The notes under the pieces were generated by a model. The model did no database searches, was not told the DNA's origin, and was given only the letters and a program-made list of their open reading frames with translations. From Flavobacterium psychrotrophum (GTDB lineage: Bacteria; Bacteroidota; Bacteroidia; Flavobacteriales; Flavobacteriaceae): 64,000 bases of DNA. Location of the stretch: NCBI RefSeq assembly GCF_003403075.1, contig NZ_CP031557.1, positions 4,402,001 through 4,466,000 of the forward strand, given 5' to 3'. Positions 1-9,500 of this stretch are shown in pieces. The first letter of the stretch is position 1; every line of letters starts with the position of its first letter. Both the position numbers and the translations under genes were made by a program.

Positions 1-183
1 CTTATACTCGAAATAGCCGTTACCGAAGGACAGGAAGTACAGGAAAACGATACCCTGCTGATACTCGAAGCCATGAAGATGGAAAACACGTTCCATTCGC
101 CACGTGCGGGTGTTATAAAAAGCATAGCCGTAACTAAAGGCCAGGCCGTAGATAAAGGGCAGTTGCTTATAGAGTTTGAGTAG
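1..183 (+). CDS. Biotin carboxyl carrier protein of acyl-CoA carboxylase, C-terminal end
   Basis: This is the last 60 codons of a biotinyl/lipoyl attachment domain, open at the left edge and ending in TAG. The residues LEAMKME carry the biotin-accepting lysine between the two Met residues, and the flanking pattern (EGQEVQENDTLL before, AGVIKSIAVTKGQAVDKGQLL after) is the usual two-fold beta-barrel. The biotin arm would shuttle carboxyl groups between the biotin carboxylase and carboxyltransferase encoded next on the same strand. Its own N-terminus lies outside the window, so total length and start are unknown. The family assignment is secure; the exact acyl-CoA substrate is not. Confidence 0.93.
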   Translation, partial: LILEIAVTEGQEVQENDTLLILEAMKMENTFHSPRAGVIKSIAVTKGQAVDKGQLLIEFE

Positions 184-383
184 GTTATTTAATCGTTGAA
201 ATTGAATAAAAAAAGAGGCTAATTAACCACAACGTACACAATGAAAACCGCCGTAGGCGGAGGGACACAAAGCTGTATGGCAATAGTTATAAACACACAG
301 CTTTGCGAACCTGAAAAATGACTCTGAGTGACTTTGTGCCTTCTCTGTGAAACTTTGTGTAACCCGTGTAAAACAAACTTAAA
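184..383. repeat. Intergenic sequence with CTTTGTG-rich repeat and a hairpin
   Basis: This 200-base gap interrupts an otherwise compact carboxylase operon. It holds a 9-bp inverted repeat CAAAGCTGT/ACAGCTTTG at 268-276 and 297-305. It also has a run of imperfect CTTTGTG words (331-365) that resemble sequence at 28390-28412 and 35305-35345, which suggests a degenerate dispersed intergenic repeat. No gene is apparent. Confidence 0.4.
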
Positions 384-1826
384 TTGAAAAAAATACTTGT
401 AGCTAATCGCGGCGAAATTGCCATAAGGGTAATGAAAACCGCTAAAAATATGGGCATTAAAACCGTAGCTGTTTACAGTGCTGCCGACCGTAATGCCCCA
501 CATATAAAATTTGCAGACCAGGCCGTGTTTATAGGCCAGGCGCCCAGTAGCCAGAGTTACCTGGTTATGGATAAGATAATTGCTGCTGCTAAAGAAACCG
601 GTGCAGATGCCATACACCCCGGTTATGGCTTTTTGAGCGAAAATGCAAATTTTGCCGAAGCTGTTACTAATGCCGGTATAACGTTTATTGGTCCGCGGCC
701 AGATGCCATCCGTATTATGGGGAGCAAGCTGGGCGCTAAAGATGCCGTTAAAGAGTATGGCATACCCATGGTACCGGGCGTAGACGAGGCCATTACCGAT
801 GTGGCTAAAGCCAAAGCCATATCTAAAGAAATAGGTTTCCCTATACTGATAAAAGCCAGTGCGGGCGGTGGTGGTAAAGGCATGCGTATTGTAGAGAACG
901 AAGCCGAGTTTGAATCGCAAATGGATCGTGCTATCAGCGAGGCTACTTCTGCCTTTGGCGATGGTAGTGTGTTCATTGAAAAATATGTGGGTTCGCCCCG
1001 CCATATCGAGATACAGGTAATGGCAGACAGCCATGGTAATACCTTATACTTATTTGAGCGTGAGTGCAGCGTGCAGCGTCGCCATCAAAAGGTGGTCGAA
1101 GAGGCGCCGTCATCGGTTCTTACACCAGAGATTCGTAAGGCTATGGGCGAGGCTGCCGTAAAGGTGGCACAGGCCTGTAACTATCTTGGTGCGGGTACGG
1201 TAGAGTTTCTTTTAGATGAAAAGCTCAACTTCTATTTCCTTGAAATGAATACCCGGTTACAGGTAGAGCATCCGGTAACGGAAATGATTACGGGCTTAGA
1301 CCTTGTAGAGCTACAAATTCGCGTTGCCCGTGGCGAAGCATTACCCATTAAGCAGGAAGACCTGCACATTAAAGGCCACGCAATGGAACTGCGCGTATAT
1401 GCCGAAGATCCGCTGGCAGATTTTGCACCAAACGTGGGCAACCTCGAAGTGTATGAACTCCCGGTGGGCGAAGGGATCCGTGTAGACAACGGTTTTGAAC
1501 AGGGTATGGATGTGCCTATTTATTATGACCCCATGCTGAGCAAGCTTATTACATATGGTAAAGACCGTGCCGAAGCGATTGAGAAAATGATACAGGCCAT
1601 TGCCCAATATAAGATTAAAGGGGTGGTTACCACGTTGCCTTTTGGCACTTTTGTAATGGAGCATGAGGCTTTTCGTTCCGGTAATTTCGATACGCATTTC
1701 GTAAAGAAGTATTATGATGCCGATAAGCTCAAAGCACAACTGGATACAGAGGCCGAAATAGCTGCTTATATTGCCCTTAAGCAATACCTTGAAGATAGCA
1801 AACAACTACGACTACCCATTTTGTAA
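384..1826 (+). CDS. Biotin carboxylase subunit of acyl-CoA carboxylase
   Basis: Catalyses ATP-dependent carboxylation of the biotin on the carrier protein encoded just upstream. It is 480 aa, the length of a free-standing biotin carboxylase. The start [15 protein letters not shown] is the classic N-terminus of the family and fixes the start at a TTG codon at 384; no in-frame ATG lies nearby. The glycine-rich ATP-grasp loop [12 protein letters not shown] is at residues 157-168 and the active-site block [14 protein letters not shown] at 287-300. The carboxyltransferase starts 7 bases after the stop, so the two are co-translated partners. With the CT gene being of propionyl-CoA type, the complex is probably a propionyl- or acetyl-CoA carboxylase; sequence alone does not settle the substrate. 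Confidence 0.93.
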   Translation: MKKILVANRGEIAIRVMKTAKNMGIKTVAVYSAADRNAPHIKFADQAVFIGQAPSSQSYLVMDKIIAAAKETGADAIHPGYGFLSENANFAEAVTNAGITFIGPRPDAIRIMGSKLGAKDAVKEYGIPMVPGVDEAITDVAKAKAISKEIGFPILIKASAGGGGKGMRIVENEAEFESQMDRAISEATSAFGDGSVFIEKYVGSPRHIEIQVMADSHGNTLYLFERECSVQRRHQKVVEEAPSSVLTPEIRKAMGEAAVKVAQACNYLGAGTVEFLLDEKLNFYFLEMNTRLQVEHPVTEMITGLDLVELQIRVARGEALPIKQEDLHIKGHAMELRVYAEDPLADFAPNVGNLEVYELPVGEGIRVDNGFEQGMDVPIYYDPMLSKLITYGKDRAEAIEKMIQAIAQYKIKGVVTTLPFGTFVMEHEAFRSGNFDTHFVKKYYDADKLKAQLDTEAEIAAYIALKQYLEDSKQLRLPIL

Positions 1827-1833
1827 ACTACCC

Positions 1834-3375
1834 ATGGAAGATAAAATACAAGCATTAAATAATAAGATAGCCCTTGCCCAGCTGGGCGGTGGCGAAAAGC
1901 GTATTGCTACACAACATAGTAAAAAGAAACTTACCGCACGCGAACGTGTAGCCTATCTTCTAGATGAAGGTTCGTTTGAAGAAATAGGCATGCTGGTTAC
2001 CCACCGCACTACCGATTTTGGTATGGATAAAGAAACCTATTATGGCGATGGCGTTATTACCGGATATGGTACCATAAACGGAAGGGCTGTGTATGTTTTT
2101 GCACAGGATTTTACCGTTTTTGGTGGCGCACTTTCTGAAACCCATGCCGAGAAAATTTGCAAGGTTATGGATATGGCTGTTAAGGCCGGCGTTCCTATGA
2201 TAGGGCTTAACGATAGTGGTGGTGCCCGTATACAGGAGGGTGTTAGGTCACTGGGTGGCTATGCCGATATTTTTTACCGCAATGTACAGGCCAGTGGGGT
2301 TATTCCGCAGATATCTGCCATAATGGGGCCCTGTGCAGGTGGCGCGGTATATTCTCCCGCCATGACCGATTTTACCATGATGGTAGAGGGTAGCAGCTAT
2401 ATGTTTGTTACCGGACCCAATGTGGTAAAAACAGTAACTAACGAAACCGTAACGAGCGAAGAACTTGGCGGTGCGAGTACCCACAGTACAAAAAGTGGCG
2501 TGGCACACATAACGTCTGCTAACGATGTGCAGTGCCTTGAAGATATCAAGACCCTGCTAAGCTACCTGCCGCAAAACAACCGCGAAACTGCGCCAAAACT
2601 CAATGTGAATTTTGCTGATGAGGTGCGCGATGTGCTAAGTGATATTATTCCTGATAATGCCAATAAGCCGTATGATATGCACAAGGTAATACAAGGCATT
2701 ATAGATGAAGACAGCTTCTATGAAGTACATAAGGCATTCGCCGAAAACATCATTGTAGGCTTTGCACGCCTGGGTGGCCGAAGCATAGGTGTTGTGGCTA
2801 ACCAACCTGCCTATCTGGCCGGGGTGCTTGATGTTAACAGCAGTACTAAGGCCGCACGATTTGTGCGTTTTTGCGACTGCTTTAATATTCCGTTACTGGT
2901 GTTAGTAGATGTACCGGGTTTTTTACCGGGTACCAACCAGGAGTGGAGCGGTATTATTGTGCATGGCGCCAAGCTGCTCTATGCGCTTAGCGAGGCTACT
3001 GTGCCACGGGTTACGGTTATTACCCGTAAGGCTTATGGCGGGGCTTATGATGTAATGAACAGTAAACACATAGGTGCCGACTTTAACTATGCGTGGCCAA
3101 GTGCCGAAATTGCTGTAATGGGGGCAAAGGGGGCAAGTGAGATTATCTTTAAAAAAGAGATAAGCGAAGCCGAAGACCCTGCTGCAAAGCTTTTAGAAAA
3201 AGAGGCAGAGTATGCCGATAAGTTTGCCAACCCATACACCGCTGCCCAACGTGGTTTTGTAGATGAAGTAATATTACCAAAAGATACCCGCCGCAAATTG
3301 CTGAAAGCCTTTAGCATTTTAGAACATAAAACGGTAGATACTCCTAAACGCAAACATGGTAATATACCATTGTAA
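1834..3375 (+). CDS. Acyl-CoA carboxylase beta subunit (carboxyltransferase, propionyl-CoA type)
   Basis: Transfers the carboxyl group from biotin to an acyl-CoA. The ATG at 1834 follows the biotin carboxylase stop by 7 bases and gives 513 aa, the normal length for PccB-like subunits; the frame is open further upstream but there it overlaps the preceding gene. Crotonase-fold oxyanion motifs are visible: GGARIQEG at residues 129-136 and [12 protein letters not shown] at 165-176 in the N-terminal half, and the AYGGAYDVM block in the C-terminal half. The C-terminus ends with the typical KHGNIPL. Together with the carrier and carboxylase it forms a three-gene carboxylase locus, which in Bacteroidota usually feeds methylmalonyl-CoA or fatty acid metabolism. 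Confidence 0.92.
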   Translation: MEDKIQALNNKIALAQLGGGEKRIATQHSKKKLTARERVAYLLDEGSFEEIGMLVTHRTTDFGMDKETYYGDGVITGYGTINGRAVYVFAQDFTVFGGALSETHAEKICKVMDMAVKAGVPMIGLNDSGGARIQEGVRSLGGYADIFYRNVQASGVIPQISAIMGPCAGGAVYSPAMTDFTMMVEGSSYMFVTGPNVVKTVTNETVTSEELGGASTHSTKSGVAHITSANDVQCLEDIKTLLSYLPQNNRETAPKLNVNFADEVRDVLSDIIPDNANKPYDMHKVIQGIIDEDSFYEVHKAFAENIIVGFARLGGRSIGVVANQPAYLAGVLDVNSSTKAARFVRFCDCFNIPLLVLVDVPGFLPGTNQEWSGIIVHGAKLLYALSEATVPRVTVITRKAYGGAYDVMNSKHIGADFNYAWPSAEIAVMGAKGASEIIFKKEISEAEDPAAKLLEKEAEYADKFANPYTAAQRGFVDEVILPKDTRRKLLKAFSILEHKTVDTPKRKHGNIPL

Positions 3376-3537
3376 ATGAATTTGGTTTAATGTGGAACTG
3401 TCTCAAGAAATAAATGTTTGAGGTTAACTTTGTTGAACCTTTCAGATTCCTTCACTTTTCTATCGTTCAGGTAAGGATGACCATATAAAGTGCCATTTTT
3501 TTTCGGTTCATATAGCAGAACATTTTACAAAAAGCAA

Positions 3538-3567
3538 AATCCCCACCGCATTAGCGGTGGGGATTTT
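3538..3567. terminator. Bidirectional intrinsic terminator
   Basis: A perfect GC-rich stem CCCCACCGC (3541-3549) / GCGGTGGGG (3554-3562) with an ATTA loop, extended by AAT/ATT and flanked by A-rich sequence on the left and T-rich sequence on the right. It lies between two convergent genes, the carboxyltransferase and the 2744-aa T9SS protein, and suits both. Confidence 0.85.
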
Positions 3568-3594
3568 TATTTGGGGTTAAACGTAAGTCAGCCG

Positions 3595-6500
3595 TTAGTA
3601 AACGATGCGCTTAGACACTTTACCTTTTACAGTATTTACCTCTACGATGATTACCTGCTGTGCAATGTTAAGGTTGTTTACAGCTGCTTTGGTATCGTTG
3701 ATGCCATTTGCGCTGTAAAGCTGCCTTCCACGGATATCAAATATGGTAACACCGTTTATAAGGGTGCTGCCTGTATTGATGCTTATGGTATTGCCCTGCT
3801 TGTAAACGATTACTGTATCAGGGTCAACCGTTGGGTTGTCTGTGCCCAGTGCCGATGTAAGGTATACTACTTCGAAACGTCCTTCAAAAGTACCTGCTTC
3901 TGATGTAAAGGTATAGTCGCGGTCTGAGATATTACGGATAATACCTTCAGCATTGTCTTTAAGGTAAATTACCTGACCTTGTTCAAACACACCTTCGGTA
4001 TGGTCAAGGCCTACAGTAAATTCTCCTGCCGCCGGTACTGTAAAGCCCATTGGTACAACATCTGTAGCATCAAACTCCGGCCTTGCCTGGATGGCAAGCT
4101 GCGCGTTTTCTGCCAGCGAGTATAGCGATACCGTATTAGCATCAGTAAGCTTAAGGCCGTCATAACCATAGTCAAGGCCTGTAGTACCTTCTTCCATGTA
4201 TGCGATAAGTGCCTGGCTTGCCGTACCGTTTTGTGCCTTCATGTTCAGCCACAGTTTAGAAGCTGTGCTTTGCGCTGTCCTGAAGAAGCCTTGTGTGGCT
4301 CCCGGTGCTGCACGCCTCATGCTGTTTGTAAAGTTAAGCTGCGGGTTAGTTTGTCCTGTAGCTGTTTTTACAATAAAGCCCTGCCCCTGGCTAATAACCC
4401 AGTTGCCTGCGGTGGCATTTGCACCCTGGTAGAAGTTACCAAGGCTTACCGTTGTAGCATCGCCTGGGTTAGCAGTATAACCTGCCTGTGTAAGGGTAGC
4501 ATATGATGAAGATGCTGCGCTGTTGCGTTTCCTCCACAGGTAAAGACCTGTAGACGTGTGCAGTTTTCCGCTGTTCGCGGTAAAGAAGTCGGCTACGCTT
4601 ATTGGCGATGGGTAAGGGTTACCCACAGCGGTAAAGCGGTTGTTATCTGTAGAAAGCGCGATGCTTACATTACCATTGTTTGGCGTACCTGTAAAGATAC
4701 CGTCAAAGGCAAAAGAAGCGGTGCCTTCATTAAATCCTGTATGAGTATCTGCATTTGGCATACGTATAAGGTATCCTTTTGCAGCCTCAAAGCTGTGGTC
4801 GCCCGGTGTTACTGACCAGTAACCTTCTATCATGGCAGTACCATTGCTGGCATACTTATACTCATAGAAACGCGTTGCCGACGTTGCCGGAGAGAAAGTA
4901 AGCAGGTTTTGTGCTGCCACAGGAGATGACCACATGGTGTAATCTAGCCTGTATAGCGGGTTACTGCTTTTGTGGATGGTAATTTTACCCGCATTGTCGT
5001 TAGTAGCTGTAGCGGCACCTTGTAGAAGTGCACCGTTGTTAGCTATGGTAAGGGTACCAGCCGGGTTAACAGAAAGTATGTTGTCTACACTTAGTGTTGC
5101 ACCTGTAGCTACGGTTAGCGTTGCACCTGCACCTACAGTAAGGTTGTGGGCAAGGGCAGTACCAGTACTAATTACAGGGTTATTGGCTGTTGAAGGTATT
5201 ACCACATCGCTGGTAGCTGTTGGTACTACACCTCCACACCAGTTGGCAGTGTTTGTCCATGATGTGTTAAATGAGCCGTTCCAGTTAAAGCAAGGAACAG
5301 TAACGTTAAGTGTATAGTCTTCAATTTCACCATAGTATCCATCATCATAATAGTCATATGTAACGGCACATGGGTTTGATGGACTTGAGCTACCGTAGTC
5401 TGCCATGATCCTCATGCGGTGGTTGCCCAAAATTGCATTAACAGGTATAGCAAATGAACCTGATACGGTGCTTAAATACAGTCCTGAAACATAAACTCTT
5501 TCTGATGTAGAGAAAGAAAGATCGTTGTTCCAGTCTACCCAAATTGCAACACCATAAGTGCTTGACTGCATCGTTGCGGTGAAGTTGATGGTGCTGCCTT
5601 GTGAACCGGTTACTGATTGTGCACTGAAATTTGAATAACCTGTTCCGCTACTTGTACTTGTATTACTAATGTTAGTAGTACCTCCCGTGGTAGAGAAATT
5701 ACTAATGTAATCATAGTAATCATCGCTTGAAGGTGTACAGAATCCGGTGTAGAAACTTGTATTGGTCCATTCGCCATATTCGGTACCGCAGTTCGACCTG
5801 ATCCAGAAGTAGTAGGTAGTATTTTGAGTTAATGCACTGATTGATTTTGTTAATACTCCGGCAGCCACCGAACCACTTGGGGTAGTTGTTGATGTAGGTG
5901 CTGTAGCCGATGAGGTATAATAATAATCATATCCTGCTGAAGGTGCCTGCGCTGGTGCGCTCCAGTTAAGAGTAGCACTTGTAGTTGTTAAATTGCTTGC
6001 TACAAGAGATATAGGTGTGCCGCAGCTTGGAGACGGATCAATTTTGAAGTTATCAAATGCAAGGTCATAGTCTCCTGAAATCCAGTTTGCAGTAATTCGT
6101 ACCTGAACAGTTTGCCCACTATAAGCTGCAAGAGGATACGTTTTGTTTTGCCACCCTGCTACACCATTATTGTTAACAGTTTCCAGTGTTGTCCAGGTGC
6201 TGCCATAATTTGTAGACAATTGTACAACATAGCTGCCGCTATCAACCGAAGGAGGTGTGTAAGGGCTGTCATAATTTGCTGCCTTATATTTAAACACAAG
6301 TCTGTCATCGTTACCAAGAGGCCCCACGTTTACAGTAGTAAATGTTCCTGTGGCAGTACTTGAAGAATATAAATTCTTTTGGATATAATAAGTATCAGTA
6401 CCTATTGAAGAACGTGAATTATTGACACTGAAGCTTGAACTGGCAATATTCCATCCCGCAGGTGTTGTTGCAGATGTAAAGCCTTCTGTCCAGATAACCG

Positions 6501-9500
6501 GCACCACAATAGCTGTTGTAACGGTAGAAGATGCTGCATTACTATATGTGTAGCTGCTATTGTAGTTAGCTGCTTCCATTACAATAAATACACTTACATT
6601 GTAGCTGATACCCATTGTAAGGCCTGTAAGGTTTACACTCGTTCCATCGCCATTATACACGTTGTAAGCAGCTGCATCTCCCTGGTATGCTGTGCCCGGA
6701 GCAGTAAATACTGTGCTTGCTGAGTATGTAGTGGCTGCCTGCGTTGGCGTACCTACAGTAGTTGAAGTTCCTTGCTTAACAAAAACAAGTACCTGGTGTC
6801 TTGCAGCATCAAATGATGCCGGCAATGTCCAGTTAAGTGTAAGTGCCGTAGGTGTAGCTGCCGTTGCGGTAATAGTAGCTGCAACAGCCGGTTTTGTAGC
6901 ATAATTTAGAGCTGGTATAGTACCATCTGTTTTAAAGTCGATGTTTGTACCGCTGTTTGTATATGTTACGTTTTTAAAATAGTACATGGTACCTGCTGTG
7001 CCTGCTGTAAGAGTACCAGTTGCTGTAGTAGCACCGGTGTATTTTCTTATTGGGCTGGCAGTAGCCAGTGTAGCATTGGCAGCATCGGTTCCGTCTGCAG
7101 GTGTAGCGGCCGGGTTTGTAGTACTTCCTGTAAGTACATAACCATCCGGTGCCTGGGTTCCTGCAACAGCAGCTGTCCATGTAAAATTAATATCTGTAGT
7201 AGTTGCCGTGCTTACCGCAAAAGCAGTAGCATAGTTAGATGGCTCTGACTTATAGGTAGTAAACGTAGAAGATGCAGACCATGGCGACTTATTTGACTCA
7301 TCACAAACTGATCTTACCCATACATAGTATTGTGTATTTGGCAATAGTGTTGTTAATGATGCGGTAACCGTTCCTGCAACAACATTGTATGGTGTTGTAG
7401 TAGCAGCTGTAGGTGCAGTATTTGTGGTGGCGTAGTAATATTCATAACCACCTGCCGGGGCGCTTGTGCTGGCGGTCCATCCAATGGTTGCTGTAGTACT
7501 GCCTGTAGTGGTTGCTGTTAAAACAGTAGGCGGTTCGCAACCCGGCGTTGGCTCAATTACAAAATTGTCGAAAGCATAGTTAGGATTACTCGTAAGCCTG
7601 TTGCCTGTAACTCTTATTTTAACAACCTGTCCTGTATAAGATGCAAGCGGATAAAACTTAGTGTGCCATCCTGTTAGGCTGCTATTTGCTACAGTTTCAA
7701 GAGTTGTCCATGTATTGCCATAGTTTGTAGATATTTCTACAACAAAGTTACCTGTATCTGCCGCTGCCGGGTCTCCGTTGTTAAGTGCAACTTTATAGTC
7801 AAACTTAAGACGGTTATCTGCCGTAAGCAGACCCACGTTAATAGTGGTAAACGAAGATGTAGTGTTAGTGTTATTAAGAGCCCTGTAAATATAGTTGCCA
7901 TTTCCTGCTCCTATAGATGTAGATGCATTGCCAATTGTCCATGCTGCAGTGCTGCTGTTTACCCATCCTGTAGGTAGGGTAGTAGTGGCAAAAGGCTCTG
8001 TCCATGTTACAGGTGTTAGCATATGTGTGCTAAATGTAGTACCGGTTGTCCAGGCGCTGTAATCTGTACCGCCACAAAATGTGCGTACATATACTGTATA
8101 CTGTGTGCCTTGTGTAAGGTTAGTAAGTGTAGTACCTGTAGAAACTGTAGAGTCTGTAAATACAGCACCCGCAGTTCCTGGTGTACCTGTTGTGCGCACT
8201 TCATATTGGTATGAAGTAGCTGTACCCTGTGCAGGAGCCGTCCATGTAACAGCCGCGCCATTGTGTGTTACAGATGTTGTTGTTACCGCTACTGCTGTAG
8301 GTATAAAGCATGTAGGTGCATTTGCAATGGTTACAATATAATCTTCTGTTTCTCCATAAGAGCTTTGTGTACATGCTCCAGATGCGGTATATGCACTGTC
8401 TGAACCTCCACGTACCCTAAGTTTTGTATTGCCAAGAGTAGCCCCGGCAGGTACGGTAAAGGTATAGGTAGCAGTAGCACTACCTGCCGCAGCAGTTGTA
8501 GCAACGCCTATTGCCTCATCGGCATCAAAAATAAGGTTTTGGTTATAGTCTATCCATGCTGCACTATATTGTGTGCCGTCTGTACCAAATGTAATTGCTA
8601 CGGTATTATTAGCAATTCCGCGATACAGCACAACAGGAGTGTTGCTGTATGAAGTATAGTTAGTACTGCTGTTACTACTACTGTTAGTATAAGCAGCGCC
8701 ATAAGTAGGTGTTATAGCAACATTTGTAACAATATCGGTTGCATTAACGGTACCCGGTGTAGTTATACAGTAGCCTGTATAAAAACTTCCGCCGGCAGCC
8801 CATTCAGATTTTTCTGTACCTGCACAGGCAGATCTTACCCACCAGTAATAGCTGGTAGATGCTGTAAGCGAGGTAAGGTTAACCGAGTTTCCGGTTGTTG
8901 TGTTTGTAGGTGTAGTGGCAGCTACAGGAGCTGTGTTAGTTGAGCTAACATAGTACTCATATCCGTTAGCCGGTGTAGTGGCAAGAGCTGTCCACCCAAT
9001 GGTAGCTGTGGTTTCTGTAATGTTCGTTGCTGCACTTACTGCAGGAGCATTACACGCCGGCCTGTTCTCTACAGTAACATCATCAATATAAATGTAATAT
9101 CCGTCTAAGCCTCCGGGTGGTACATGAAATGCTATGTAAGTAGTTCCGCTATAAGCCGAAAGGTCGATAATTACTTCCTGATAAGCAGTATTTGCTACTG
9201 TTGTAAGTGTTTGTAGCGTAGTTGTAAAATCGGCAGGAGCCCTGCCTGTTGTAGACAGTTTTACAGTATAATCATTAGGCTCGCTGGCGCTTCGTGCCCT
9301 TACCCAGTAACGCAGCCTCTGATTGCCTGCTAGTGTTATAGCAGGAGTTATAAGCCAGTCGTTATTTGCGCCACTATTAAAGTCGGTATACAGGGTTACG
9401 CTTTTTGTTCCTCCATGGGCATAAGTAGCATCGTTAACTGTAGTCCATTTATCGCCGTCAGCATTGGCATCAATCACCGTCCAGCAATCCGGAGTTGTAG